Numbered from the stretch's first letter, positions 1 through 8,419 are shown. The stretch is 64,000 nucleotides of DNA from G963675935 sp963719005 (GCA_963719005.1 CAVRAR010000014.1:1488001-1552000); one strand, 5' to 3'. Translations and numbers: made by a program. Notes: a model not told the origin generated them from the letters alone.

Positions 1-1036
1 CCTCCGTCGGATGCTCGAATTGCTCGGGCGCCATGTAATGCGGTGTGCCCATCACTTGGCCAACCGCGGTAAGATCGGTAGCAGGCACACGCCGTGTGCC
101 GTAGGTGTCGGCACACGGCGTGTGCCTAATACTATCCGACGCTCCCACGAGCTTGGCAAGGCCGAAGTCGGCGATTTTGACGCGGCCCTCTTTGTCCAGC
201 AAAATGTTCTCCGGCTTGATGTCGCGATGGACCACGCCGTGGTTGTGGGCGTATTGCAGGGCATCGCAGATTTGCGGCACGATGGCCAGCGCCGCCTCGG
301 GCGCGAGTTTGCCGCCGTCCAACAACTGCCGCAGGTTCAGGCCGTCGACAAACTCCATGAGGAAGTAGTAGAGCGGAACGTCGCTCGCGGCGATTCGGCC
401 CTCGCCCTGGCCCGCGGAAAAGGGGACAGTCCCCATTTGCCGGAACGGCCCTTCGGGTGCTTCGCACAAATGGGGACTGTCCCCTTTTCCGGCCCCGCCC
501 TGGCCCTCTCCTTGCGAAGCCGCAAGCGGCTTTTCCTCGGTATCACGCCGCGTGGACGCGGCGGCTAAACGAGAGGATTCCACCGACTCCGTTCTACCCT
601 CTTCCCTCTCCTCTCTCCCCTCTCCTATCTGCGTCGTCTGGCCGAAATCATAAACCGCCACCACGTGCGGATGGCTGAGCATGGCCATCGCCCGAGCCTC
701 GCGGGCGAACCGATCCGCAAAGGCCGGGTCTTGCGCGATCTTCGGCGAGAGGATCTTCAGCGCTACCAGCCGGTCGAGGCTTTTCTGTCGGGCCTTGTAG
801 ACGATGCCCATCCCGCCCCGGCCGACCAACTCCAGAATCTCCAGGTCGGGGAAATACGCCGCCAACTCGGCCGGCGTCGGCGGCACGAAATCGCTCCCCC
901 GCGGAGCAGCACTTCCGCCGGTTCGCCCCGTCTGAGTCCCCAATCCGCCCTTGAGCAAGCAGGCCGGGCAGAGTCCTCGCGGCGCGTTGGCGGCCAGTTC
1001 GGCGTTACATTGCGGGCAGCGGTTCGTTGAGTCCAT
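1..1036 (-). CDS. Ser/Thr protein kinase with N-terminal zinc ribbon (3' end beyond window)
   Basis: Cytoplasmic-facing Hanks-type kinase, predicted to phosphorylate Ser/Thr on unknown partners. Reading from ATG at 1036, the frame is open to the window edge. Residues 7-26 hold a zinc ribbon (CPQC...CPAC) typical of planctomycete kinases. The glycine loop GRGGMGIVYKA lies near residue 72, the catalytic lysine in VALKIL near 94, HRDIKPEN near 269, DFG near 288, then GTPHYMAPEQ. Between the VAVYDFGQ strand and the MEFVDGLNLRQLL strand there is an unusual insert of roughly 80 residues made of palindromic repeats. A second palindrome falls in the activation segment between DFGLAKL and GTPHYM. The ECF sigma gene lies 142 bp upstream on the same strand, a common planctomycete pairing. 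The family call is firm; whether the kinase is active with its altered activation loop is unknown. Confidence 0.88.
   Translation of the reverse strand, partial: MDSTNRCPQCNAELAANAPRGLCPACLLKGGLGTQTGRTGGSAAPRGSDFVPPTPAELAAYFPDLEILELVGRGGMGIVYKARQKSLDRLVALKILSPKIAQDPAFADRFAREARAMAMLSHPHVVAVYDFGQTTQIGEGREEREEGRTESVESSRLAAASTRRDTEEKPLAASQGEGQGGAGKGDSPHLCEAPEGPFRQMGTVPFSAGQGEGRIAASDVPLYYFLMEFVDGLNLRQLLDGGKLAPEAALAIVPQICDALQYAHNHGVVHRDIKPENILLDKEGRVKIADFGLAKLVGASDSIRHTPCADTYGTRRVPATDLTAVGQVMGTPHYMAPEQFEHPTE
84..126. repeat. Palindromic element family B, copy 1 (inside kinase)
   Basis: Two arms, ggcacacgccgtgtgcc at 84-100 and ggcacacggcgtgtgcc at 110-126, each nearly self-palindromic and complementary to each other. 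The element is translated in frame within the kinase activation segment. The same element recurs intergenically at 8315-8391. Confidence 0.85.
416..490. repeat. Palindromic element family A, copy 1 (inside kinase)
   Basis: Perfect 24-bp inverted repeat (416-439 and 467-490) around a 27-base loop containing ccggaacggccc and gggtgcttcgca. It is read in frame, giving peptide motifs such as GDSPHLC and MGTVPFS. The loop matches the copy at 19971-20046, whose arms differ. Confidence 0.9.
519..562. repeat. Short palindromes of families F and G inside the kinase
   Basis: gccgcaagcggc at 519-530 and gccgcgtggacgcggc at 547-562 are two further self-complementary motifs in the same kinase insert. Family F recurs near 35501-35563, 39886, 47734 and 51953. 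Family G recurs near 11297 and 45119. Confidence 0.7.
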
Positions 1037-1116
1037 GAATTGGAAACCTTCTTGCCGAGTGTCTCCAGTACTTCCTAAGGCAAATCGGAAGAAAGGTTAC
1101 AAGGAAAGTCTAAAAT

Positions 1117-1153
1117 GCCCTCACCCCGGCCATCTCCCGGCGGGAGAGGGGAC
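1117..1153. repeat. Palindromic element family E (ccctcaccccn...gggagagggg)
   Basis: Short inverted motif of the 'ccctcacccc ... gggagagggg' type between the sigma factor stop and the kinase start. Related copies lie at 26060, 28421, 30400, 51999 and 59107. Confidence 0.6.
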
Positions 1154-1178
1154 ATGAAGCTGCAAGCACGACAAAAGA

Positions 1179-1922
1179 CTACAAGCACGACAAAAGGTAA
1201 TGGATTTCATTCCCGATTTCGTCCGGTCCGTCGACCGTTTGTGCGATTTCCTCCCGCAGCAGAGCCCGATAGCGGCGGCGCATGCGGTGGGCAGCCACTT
1301 TCACCGCCCCCTCGGTCATGCCCAACTCGGCGCCGATGGCGGCGTAGGTGATCGAGCGGCCGCCTGTTAGCGTGCCTTTCAGCGCCGCGAACAACGCCGA
1401 TTTTCCATCGGCGGCCATCTCGGCGTCAAGCCGCGACAACACGCGATCCAGCAGCGACAGGGCCCATTGCTTCTCGAACATCCGCTCGGGCGTCAAATCG
1501 GTTGCCGGCTCCAGGCGATAGCGAGCCTCGGCATCCAGGCTATCGAACGAGATGACGGCCTTTCCTCCACCGCGTTTCTGGGCGCACGCCCGATCGCGCT
1601 CGTCCGCCAGAAAGTGCTTGAGCACTGCTAGAAGAAAAGACCGGAACCTCCCTTTCTGGCGGTCGGCTTTCGTCAGGATGCCTTGAGCCAGAAGGCGGGC
1701 GAAAAACTCCTGAGTCAGATCCTGGGCGTCTTCGGCCGAGTGCCCAGCCCGCCGCACGAAGGCATAAAGCGGGAACCAGTAGTTCTCGCACAACGTGGCC
1801 AGCGATCGGTCGGCTTCCGGCGAGCGGCCGCGCCCCGCACTCACCACCATGCTCCAGTGCGTGGTTGCAAACCGATCCCCGCGATTCGGCAATGGTTCGG
1901 GTCTGTCTTCGTCGGCCGTCAT
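1179..1922 (-). CDS. ECF-type RNA polymerase sigma factor (planctomycete FATTHW type)
   Basis: Sigma-70 family factor of the extracytoplasmic-function class, 247 residues. The N-terminus contains FATTHWSMV, a hallmark of a planctomycete ECF group. Region 2 covers about residues 45-85 (WFPLYAFVRRAGHSAEDAQD followed by a QEFFARLL helix) and region 4 about 185-230, with a helix-turn-helix around YAAIGAELGMTEGAVKVAAH. ATG at 1922 is used because the conserved N-terminus starts just after it; no clear Shine-Dalgarno is visible. The kinase gene lies immediately downstream on the same strand. In this group kinases often sit next to the sigma factor and are thought to control it, so a signalling pair is inferred. 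No anti-sigma factor is visible. Confidence 0.9.
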   Translation of the reverse strand: MTADEDRPEPLPNRGDRFATTHWSMVVSAGRGRSPEADRSLATLCENYWFPLYAFVRRAGHSAEDAQDLTQEFFARLLAQGILTKADRQKGRFRSFLLAVLKHFLADERDRACAQKRGGGKAVISFDSLDAEARYRLEPATDLTPERMFEKQWALSLLDRVLSRLDAEMAADGKSALFAALKGTLTGGRSITYAAIGAELGMTEGAVKVAAHRMRRRYRALLREEIAQTVDGPDEIGNEIHYLLSCL

Positions 1923-2079
1923 AGTCCCATTCTAGGACCGCAGCGCCCGTGTCGCAATCGGAATCATCGGCGGGTAAGCCGCTTGCGGGTTGGCAAGAAA
2001 ACGACAACGGATGGCGCCGCTCGGATTTGTCCGGCAGCGCCATCCGCTTGTATTCAACAAGCGCCGCGTGCCGCTCGTT

Positions 2080-2718
2080 CTAGACCAATTCCTTGCGGAC
2101 GGCCCAGACTGCCGCTTGCGTGCGATCGGAAACGCCGATCTTGCGCAGGATGTGCTGCACGTGTTCCTTGACCGTCTCGTAGCTGATGTGCAAGGTGTTG
2201 GCGATTTCCTTGTTCGTCAGTCCGTAGGCCAACTGCTTGAGCACTTCGCTTTCGCGTTGGGTCAACGGCACTTCGACGTCGGCGGTCAGCCGCGGAGTGG
2301 CCAGGGCGCCGGTCACGCGGCGAAGCTCGTCGCGGGTCCAAGCGCTTTCGCCGGAGGCCGCAATGCGGATGGTGTTGATCAATTGCTCGCGCGTGCAACC
2401 CTTCAGCAGATACCCGCTGGCGCCGAGGGCCACGGCCCGCGCCACGTACGTCGGGTTATCGAAGGTGGACAAGATCATGATCGGCAGGTTGGGCTTGTCG
2501 AGCTTGATGCGTCCCAGCGCCGTCAGGCCGTCGCCGTCGGGCATGCGGATGTCCAACAGCACGACGTCCACTTCGTTTTCCAAGGCGAACTTGACGGCGG
2601 CCGCGCCCGTCGATACTTCGCCCACCACTTTCGCCTCCGTGCCGACCAACATGGTCTTCAATCCGCTGCGAACGACTTCATGATCGTCGGCGATCAGCAA
2701 TCGAATCTTGTTTGTCAT
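2080..2718 (-). CDS. NarL/FixJ-type response regulator
   Basis: Two-component DNA-binding regulator of about 212 residues. The receiver domain (about 4-120) has the acidic pair ADDHE, the phospho-acceptor Asp56 in VVLLDIRMP and the conserved Lys in GYLLKG. The C-terminal LuxR-type helix-turn-helix (about 150-205) reads LTQRESEVLKQLAYGLTNKE followed by IANTLHISYETVKEHVQ. I prefer ATG at 2718 (MTNKIRLL) over the in-frame ATG at 2730, because the sequence GGAG lies about 7 bases before 2718 and inside the codons of the longer start. No histidine kinase is adjacent, so its partner is encoded elsewhere. The target genes are unknown. Confidence 0.92.
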   Translation of the reverse strand: MTNKIRLLIADDHEVVRSGLKTMLVGTEAKVVGEVSTGAAAVKFALENEVDVVLLDIRMPDGDGLTALGRIKLDKPNLPIMILSTFDNPTYVARAVALGASGYLLKGCTREQLINTIRIAASGESAWTRDELRRVTGALATPRLTADVEVPLTQRESEVLKQLAYGLTNKEIANTLHISYETVKEHVQHILRKIGVSDRTQAAVWAVRKELV

Positions 2719-2730
2719 TACTCGCTCCAT

Positions 2731-3083
2731 TGCGTGTTCTCTGGACCCTAATAACGTTTCGATGATTTTTTGGGGGCTTTGGCGTTTCCCCAGGGGACGG
2801 CCCCTAAAGTAAGCAAGGCAGCTTACTACCCGTAATCATAGCAGAGTTTTGGCCGGGGGGTAGACCCCCTGGCAGAATTTTGTGGGAATCAACCAGCAAT
2901 AATAGATAGAGAGATCTCGCTGCCCGCGGGCGACCCGGGGAAAGCCACCATTATGGGGGTAGCGAGATCTTCCGCCACTTGCCCGGCTGGGTCTGGGGAC
3001 TGTCCCTAGTTTTCGTGTCAGCGACAATGGGACTGTCCCCTTTGCCGGAATCGGAAACCGGGCAGTGCCCGCGGCAATGGGCC
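2731..3083. repeat. Intergenic region with two palindromic elements
   Basis: No convincing gene. It holds an inverted repeat agatctcgctgccc (2912-2925) against gggtagcgagatct (2957-2970). It also holds a family A element at 2995-3040 (ggggactgtccc ... gggactgtcccc), 43 bp downstream of the mlaD stop. A 63-codon open frame across this region is made of repeat sequence and is not called. Confidence 0.6.
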
Positions 3084-4196
3084 CTACTTGATTCCCGCGC
3101 CCGGTTTGATGGCATCGCGGACGATTACGCCGGGATGCCGGGCGGCCTTGTCCATGAAGACGCCGGCGTCGTCGACGATCGGGCGAAGCTCGCGGCTGAC
3201 CTGCTCGATGTTCCTGGCCGCCCTGTTCAAGCGATCGTACAGTTGCCGATCCTTCAGCAGGGCCCCCAGCGACCCTTCGCCCTCGTCGATCCGCGACATG
3301 ATGTCTCTCATGAGTCTGGTGATCTCGTTGATGTTTTCCACGGTCTTGGCGATTTGGTCGGCGGGCGCCTTGTGGTACCGATCGGACTTGGTGAATTTCT
3401 CCAGTCGTTCTTCCACGATCTTGATCGAATGCTCCAGACGCTCGACGGACGATCTCCTGTCTTCCCCTGTTGGTTCGGTGAACGTCTTCAGCGCTTCGTC
3501 GGTTCTGGCGAACGTGTTATTCATTTTTTCGAGCGTGTCGGGCAGTTTGTTCAGGGCGTCGGCCAGCTTCTTCTGGTTGTTTTCGTCGCCCAGCCCTTTC
3601 CTGATGACTTTCATGGAAGCGGCGGTGTCGTCGATGATCTGTTGGATGCGAATCTGGGTCTTGTCGTTCAGAATATTGTCGACGCGCTCGGCGGCGGCGG
3701 CGAGCTTCTCGCTGGCCAGCTTCAAGGCATCTCCCGTATCCCCAACCGTCTCCATCGTCTTCTTCAGCGCCTCCCTCAACCCCGCCGGAACCTCGGATGG
3801 ATTGGCCGTCAGCGGCTCGCCGGACTCGATGGGCTCGTGGCGAGCGACGCTGTGTTGCATTGGAGCAAAAACAATCGACGTATTGCCCATCAGATCGCGA
3901 GTGATGTAGGGCGTCTCGTCCTTGTAAATCCTTTTGTCCGACTGGATATCCAGCGTCACCAAGACCTTTTGGTCGTGGTCGGTCAGTCGAATGCCGGCGA
4001 CGCGGCCGATGAGGACGCCGCTTTTGTACACGGGCGCGCCCGTCGTGATGCCGCCGGCGTTGTCGAAGCGGACCTGGACTGGATAGCTGCCGATGTACGT
4101 CGGCATCTTGCCGAACAGCACCAACAGGATGGCGACAAGGATTAGCGTGGCGAGAAAAAACACGCCCACGCGGAATTGCATGACGCGTTCGTCCAT
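3084..4196 (-). CDS. mlaD: MlaD-like MCE-domain lipid-binding protein
   Basis: Periplasmic substrate-binding component of an MlaFED-type phospholipid/lipid transporter, 370 residues. One N-terminal membrane anchor (about residues 10-29, VGVFFLATLILVAILLVLFG) is followed by the MCE domain (about 36-115, with FDNAGGITTGAPVYKSGV and IGRVAGI). A long helical C-terminal part (about 135-360) resembles the extended coiled-coil tails of MCE proteins that may span toward the outer membrane. It is the last gene of a minus-strand operon with the permease and ATPase; the ATPase stop and this start are 3 bases apart. Function follows from the family and the operon; the lipid is not known. Confidence 0.9.
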   Translation of the reverse strand: MDERVMQFRVGVFFLATLILVAILLVLFGKMPTYIGSYPVQVRFDNAGGITTGAPVYKSGVLIGRVAGIRLTDHDQKVLVTLDIQSDKRIYKDETPYITRDLMGNTSIVFAPMQHSVARHEPIESGEPLTANPSEVPAGLREALKKTMETVGDTGDALKLASEKLAAAAERVDNILNDKTQIRIQQIIDDTAASMKVIRKGLGDENNQKKLADALNKLPDTLEKMNNTFARTDEALKTFTEPTGEDRRSSVERLEHSIKIVEERLEKFTKSDRYHKAPADQIAKTVENINEITRLMRDIMSRIDEGEGSLGALLKDRQLYDRLNRAARNIEQVSRELRPIVDDAGVFMDKAARHPGVIVRDAIKPGAGIK

Positions 4197-4199
4197 GAC

Positions 4200-5032
4200 T
4201 CACCTCTCGTTCTGTTGCCGCATCTCCATCAGCCGTTCTCCGGCTTCGCCGCGGACGAATTGCGACACTCGATTGTCGGCCGCGCGCTCGATCCGATCGG
4301 GGGGGCCATCGTAGAGGATCTGCGGCTCGTCGGCCGCCAGCCGCGACAGCGGATAGAGCATCACCACGCGGTCGGCGACTTTCTGCGCCGTGCGCATGTC
4401 GTGCGTGACCACGATGCTGGTGACCGGATGCTTTTGCCGCGTGCCGAGGATCAATTCGTTGATGACGTCGCCCATGATCGGATCCAGCCCCGTGGTCGGC
4501 TCGTCGTAGAGCATGACTTCGGGCTCGAGGGCCAGCGCCGCGCCAGCCCCACCCGCTTGCGCATCCCGCCGGACAGTTCGGCCGGTTTTTTCCCCAAAAT
4601 ATCCTCCGGCAGTCCCACCTCGGCCAGCCGGGCCAAAACGACCGAGCGAATTTCGTCCGCCTTCTTATCCGAATGCTGCCGCAGCGGAAAAGCGACGTTT
4701 TGGGCGATCGTCATGCTGTCGAACAGCGCCGCCTGCTGGAAAAGGAACCCGAAGCGAATCCGCTGGCGCGTCAGCTCTTTCTCGCCGAGCGCGGCGAGGT
4801 TCTGGCCGTCGAAAAAAACCTCACCGTCGCCGGGCCGCAGCAGGCCGATGATCGTTTTCAACAGCACCGTCTTGCCGCAACCGCTCTCGCCGATCACGGC
4901 CAACGTCTGACCGCGGGGAATCGCCAGACTGACGTCTCGCAACACGGCCTGTCGCCCGAAATGCACTTCGACCCCCTGCAGTCGGATGAGCGACTGGTTC
5001 GTGCCGGCGATATTGGTGGAAGTGCTGACCAT
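4200..5032 (-). CDS. mlaF: MlaF-like ABC transporter ATPase (one frameshift)
   Basis: ATPase of the Mla-type lipid transporter, about 277 residues once merged. Walker A is GESGCGKTVLLK near residue 48 and the ABC signature is LSGGMRKRVGLAR. The Walker B segment MLYDEPTTGLDP and the H-loop VVTHD follow in a different frame. The break lies near 4540: the gene reads gcgcggcgctgg where gcgcgggcgctgg would restore VGLARALALEPEVMLYDEP, so one G is missing from a G run. Because both halves are perfectly conserved, a sequencing error or very recent mutation is more likely than an old pseudogene. The gap to the permease is 9 bases and to mlaD 3 bases. Confidence 0.87.
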
Positions 5033-5041
5033 GATGATCGA

Positions 5042-5919
5042 TCAAAACAGTTTTGGCGCCTCCGGCCAGAGCGTGAAGTAGACTCCGTCCAGGGCGATGC
5101 CCAGCAACAAGTCCAACAGCAAGATTATCACGAAGGAATAGACGAAGGCGGCGGTGGCGGCCCGTCCGACCCCCTCGGCGCCGGATCGCAATGAAAACCG
5201 CGGTAACAGGCGATGATCGAAATGGCGGCGCCGAAGAAGAGGCTCTTGAACACACCGGCGAACATGTCGAAGTAGCTTACGAAATGCCGCGAGTTCTCGA
5301 TGTAATGGTGAAAGTCGATGCCCAGCAAGTAAACGGCGTAAAACATCGCGCCGACCACGCCCATGAAGTCGGCCATGATCGTCAGCGCGGGAATCAGCAG
5401 CAGGCAGCCGAGAAAGCGGGGCACCACGAGGTATCGAATGGGATTGGCGCCCATGGTCGTTAGGGCGTCGATCTGCTCGGTGACGCGCATGGTGCCGAGT
5501 TCGGCGGCCATGGCGCTTCCCACGCGGCCGGCCAGCATCGTGGCCGCCAATACCGGCCCCAACTCGCGCACCAGCGACATATTGATGACCGCCCCGAGCT
5601 TGGCCTCCATGTGCATATTGCGAAACTGCACGTAGCTTTGCTCGACCAGCACCATGCCGATGAACGTGCCCGTCAGCGCCACCACCGGCAGGCTCAGCAC
5701 GCCGATCTGGTAGAAGCTGGGCAGCAGCGTCTCTTTCCGCGGCAGCCGCGTCAGCAGCCAGCCGAACATCCGCATCGTGAACGTGGCGATGTTCCCCAGG
5801 CCGACCACCCAGTCGACGATCACCTCGCCAAGGTCGGCGACGCGGTCGGCCACTGCCAGCAGCAGCCCCCGAGAGACGCCGTTCGTCTTTCGGAGCGGAG
5901 ATTTCGAGTTGACGTTCAT
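5042..5919 (-). CDS. mlaE: MlaE-like ABC permease (one frameshift near the 3' end)
   Basis: Inner-membrane permease of the MlaFED transporter, about 292 residues merged. It has the family core LVRELGPVLAATMLAGRVGS and the EQIDAL motif, with about five to six membrane segments. Near 5182 the frame breaks: ccggcgccg is read where ccgggcgccg would give DPGAEGVGRAATAAFVYSF. Again one G appears to be lost from a G run, and the downstream frame runs to the natural C-terminus WPEAPKLF. ATG at 5919 starts the first gene of the operon. The start is supported by the conserved part beginning soon after; no strong Shine-Dalgarno is evident. Confidence 0.87.
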
Positions 5920-5969
5920 GACGACGGATTTTGCCCCTTAGGAGCCGCAACGAAGTAAATTGACCGAGT

Positions 5970-6032
5970 GTTGTAGGGCGGATTTCAATCCGCCCCGTAT
6001 TTGCTTGGCGGACTAAAGTCCATCCTACGATG
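5970..6032. repeat. Inverted repeat upstream of mlaE
   Basis: The arm gtagggcggatttcaatccg near 5973 pairs loosely with ggcggactaaagtccatcct near 6009. A similar 'ggcggactaaagtcca' motif occurs near 26221. It lies just upstream of the mlaEFD operon. Confidence 0.55.
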
Positions 6033-6061
6033 AAATGCGCAAGTTATTCTGGTACGGCCCC

Positions 6062-6209
6062 TTAACCCGGATTATTCACGCAACGCAAAAGCATCGTGAA
6101 TTACCGATGCTTTGAAAAACATAGTGTCTTTGAGGGGTGCGTACTCAAGTGTCTTACTGTGTAACGACTTACAACGACATTCGTCTGGTGCATGAATAAT
6201 GCGGGTTAA
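6062..6209. mobile_element. MITE-like element, 148 bp, bounded by TTAA
   Basis: The ends form a 21-bp imperfect inverted repeat (6062-6082 ttaacccggattattcacg.. and 6189-6209 ..gaataatgcgggttaa), matching at 19 of 21 positions. Both ends are TTAA. Internally, aaagcatcg/cgatgcttt (6088-6113) forms a hairpin. There is no coding capacity. The TTAA boundary would fit mobilisation by an IS1380/piggyBac-like transposase; that assignment is inference. The remaining 5920-6484 bases show no gene. Confidence 0.55.
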
Positions 6210-6484
6210 CATTCTTGTCGGGTGGGCAATTCCGTACCGCCGGCGCAGTTCAGACTAGAACCCTCCCTCTTTTTACTTCGTCGCAGCAATGCTGCGGCTT
6301 GAAGGAAGTCTAGCGGCTGGCTCGTTCTAGATAGATGCGTAACATGGGAAGGACAGGTAGACTCCCATGCCGTTTGTGAAGCCGATGGGCCATCGGGAAT
6401 GGCCGCGCGAGTGCATGGAAAGCAAGTGGTCGACGCGTGCAAACGAGTCTTGCAGTGCAGACGAGACGTCGTGAATCGCCCAGC

Positions 6485-6784
6485 TTACTTCTTGCCAGAT
6501 TCCTTCTTGCCGGCTTCCTTTTTGGGGGCCTCTTTCTTGCCGGCATCGGCGGCTGGGGTAGTGGCGGCAGCCGCGGTTCCCTCGGCCCCCTCCTCCTCTT
6601 CCTTCTTCTTCTTTTTCTTCTTCACCGCCAGCTTGTAGACCCGCACTTTGGCCAACCCAAAGGGGCTATCCCCCTCCTGCCAACGGTCGGCGGATTTTAG
6701 ACGCTGGATTCTCTCTGCACGGTTCAACACGCTCCGCGCGCGTGCCAGTCCGCGACGCATTTTCAGGCTCTTGTCCATCGTCAT
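6485..6784 (-). CDS. Small basic protein of the Planctomycetes-Verrucomicrobia-Chlamydiae type
   Basis: About 99 residues. The core MDKSLKMRRGLARARSVLNR, then AERIQRLK and FGLAKVRVYKLAVKKKKKKK, matches a small basic protein family conserved in PVC bacteria (TIGR04137 as I recall it). The family function is unresolved; it is sometimes discussed as ribosome- or nucleic-acid-associated. The C-terminal 40 residues are an E-run followed by Ala/Lys-rich repeats (KKEAPKKEAGKKESGKK), a low-complexity, strongly charged tail. Start ATG at 6784 is chosen because GAGGAG lies about 10 bases upstream and MTMDKSL is the expected N-terminus. It is monocistronic. Confidence 0.8.
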   Translation of the reverse strand: MTMDKSLKMRRGLARARSVLNRAERIQRLKSADRWQEGDSPFGLAKVRVYKLAVKKKKKKKEEEEGAEGTAAAATTPAADAGKKEAPKKEAGKKESGKK

Positions 6785-7063
6785 GGCTAATGCTCTCCTC
6801 GCTATCTCGATCTCTCGCCTGCCGTCGGCCGGCAAACACATCAGTATAAAGACAGTCGGCTGGTCTCACAAGGGGGATGGCGTCCATCACGGGTCAGATT
6901 TGTGGAATATTTGCAAGGTTGATTTGTAGGAGGCGATCGACAACTCGTAAGCCCAATGCCGACAATAATTTACGGGGAGTAGTCATAAAGAGCTTGACTT
7001 CCTCCCCCGCCGCGCGGATGATTAGACCTAGTCTCCTTACCGCCTGCTGCGGAGTGCCAACGG

Positions 7064-8233
7064 ATGAAAACCTACGCGTCGCGATGGTTCGCAATTGTCA
7101 TGGTCGCCGGCTGCATGGGAGTCGGCTTGGCCGTGGCTGCCGATCGGTCGGCTAGCCGACCAGCCGAAACCGCCAATTCCATCGGCATGAAGATGGTTCT
7201 GGTGCCCGCGGGCGAGTTCATGATGGGCGGCCAGGAATCGGCCAAGGAACTGGTCGAGGCCTTTCCCGCGTACCACCGCCCGGCGGATTTCTTCAAGGAC
7301 GAATACCCTCGCCATCGCGTGCGCATCACGAAACCCTTTCAATTGGGCAAATATGAAGTGACCGTCGGCCAGTTCCGCCGCTTCGCCGACGAAACCGGCT
7401 ACAAGACCGAAGCCGAGAAGGACGGCCTCGGCGGCTGGGGTTACGACGCCGCGCGGGGCAAGTGTCGCGGCCGCGACGTGAAGTTCAACTGGCGAAATCC
7501 CGGCTTCAAGCAAGCCGACGATCAACCGGTGCTCGACGTCACCTGGAACGACGCGACGGCCTTTTGCAAGTGGCTTTCCCGCGAAGAAGGAAAGACGTAT
7601 CGCTTGCCGACCGAGGCCGAGTGGGAGTACGCCTGCCGCGCCGGCACGACGACGCGATACAACAACGGGGACGACCCAAGAAAGCTCGCTCGAGTGGCCA
7701 ACGTCGGCGACGATGAAGGCCGCACGACGTTTCCCCACGTGCAGGAGCTCGACCTTCCCAAGGACGGTCCGGCGAAGTTCACGGTGCCCGTCGGGAAGTT
7801 CCCGCCGAATCGTTTCGGGCTGTGCGACATGCACGGCAACGTGTGGGAATGGTGCTCCGATTGGTACGGCGCCGACTATTACGCCCATTCGCCGGTGGAC
7901 GATCCCACGGGGCCGGAGTCGGGCACAAAGCGCGTCCGACGCGGCGGCGCCTGGCACAGCTTTCCCCTCTGGGCGCGCGCCTCCTTCCGCAACTGGAACT
8001 CGCCGCGCAGCCGCTGCGTGAATCTCGGCTTCCGCGTCGCCGCCGAAGTTGCCAAATCGGCGTCAAACAGTCGAACGGCGGATATGCAAAGGCCGCCCGA
8101 TCGTGTACAGTCTTGGGAACTTCGTATTCTAGTATTATCCGGTCGATCCGCCGGTCTGGACGGGCTGGATTGTGCGGCTCACCTTTCACCATTCAGGCCA
8201 GACCGATTTGGAGACGTTCGTGTTGCAGATTGA
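7064..8233 (+). CDS. Secreted formylglycine-generating-enzyme-like (SUMF1) protein
   Basis: A protein of 389 residues with a signal peptide (about 1-26, ending GLAVAAD). The FGE-sulfatase domain (about 36-335) has the opening motif MKMVLVPAGEFMMGG, then LPTEAEWEYACRAGT, GNVWEWCSDWYGADYY and RRGGAWH, and ends with NLGFRVAAE. True FGEs oxidise a sulfatase Cys; many secreted planctomycete relatives have unknown substrates, so the activity is not assured. The last 55 or so residues after GFRVAAE do not resemble the family and probably reflect run-on into non-coding sequence or a small indel near the normal stop. No sulfatase gene is adjacent. Confidence 0.85.
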   Translation: MKTYASRWFAIVMVAGCMGVGLAVAADRSASRPAETANSIGMKMVLVPAGEFMMGGQESAKELVEAFPAYHRPADFFKDEYPRHRVRITKPFQLGKYEVTVGQFRRFADETGYKTEAEKDGLGGWGYDAARGKCRGRDVKFNWRNPGFKQADDQPVLDVTWNDATAFCKWLSREEGKTYRLPTEAEWEYACRAGTTTRYNNGDDPRKLARVANVGDDEGRTTFPHVQELDLPKDGPAKFTVPVGKFPPNRFGLCDMHGNVWEWCSDWYGADYYAHSPVDDPTGPESGTKRVRRGGAWHSFPLWARASFRNWNSPRSRCVNLGFRVAAEVAKSASNSRTADMQRPPDRVQSWELRILVLSGRSAGLDGLDCAAHLSPFRPDRFGDVRVAD

Positions 8234-8285
8234 CAAGGCGGAAACGCCGCCGCTGCCGTCGCGCACCGACAAAGGCAGCACATGA
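8133..8285 (+). pseudogene. Possible 3' remnant of a gene formerly overlapping the adenosyltransferase gene
   Basis: An open stretch of about 50 codons ends in ...LPSRTDKGST-stop at 8283-8285. Its last 24 bases are duplicated exactly at 8396-8419, where they include the ATG of the next gene. This suggests a former ATGA stop/start overlap later split by insertion of a family B element. There is an in-frame TAG at 8130-8132 and no clear start, so only the tail is visible. The family is not recognised. Confidence 0.35.
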
Positions 8286-8419
8286 CGTAGCCCGTCACAG
8301 GTTGGCAGTTCGCGTAGTAGGCACACGCCGTGTGCCGTCCGTGGCGGATTCACGAATGACACAAGAACGGCACACGGCGTGTGCCTACTACTTTACGCAC
8401 CGACAAAGGCAGCACATGA
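8262..8419. repeat. Family B palindrome flanked by a perfect 24-bp direct repeat
   Basis: The 24 bases at 8262-8285 recur exactly at 8396-8419 (each contains gcaccgacaaaggcagcaca). Between them lie 110 bases with the inverted arms ggcacacgccgtgtgcc (8320-8336) and ggcacacggcgtgtgcc (8369-8385). The pattern looks like an insertion with target duplication. Confidence 0.75.
8315..8391. repeat. Palindromic element family B, copy 2 (extended arms)
   Basis: The arms extend beyond the core: gtagtaggcacacgccgtgt at the left and its inverse acacggcgtgtgcctactac at the right. Intergenic, inside the 24-bp duplication. Confidence 0.8.

Noticed and set aside
2836..3027. Short minus-strand open frame
   Set aside because: It consists of palindromic repeat sequence, has no Shine-Dalgarno and no family features.
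2979..4145. Long plus-strand open frame over mlaD
   Set aside because: It is the opposite-strand shadow of the MCE gene; high GC produces long antisense frames. The product shows no domain.
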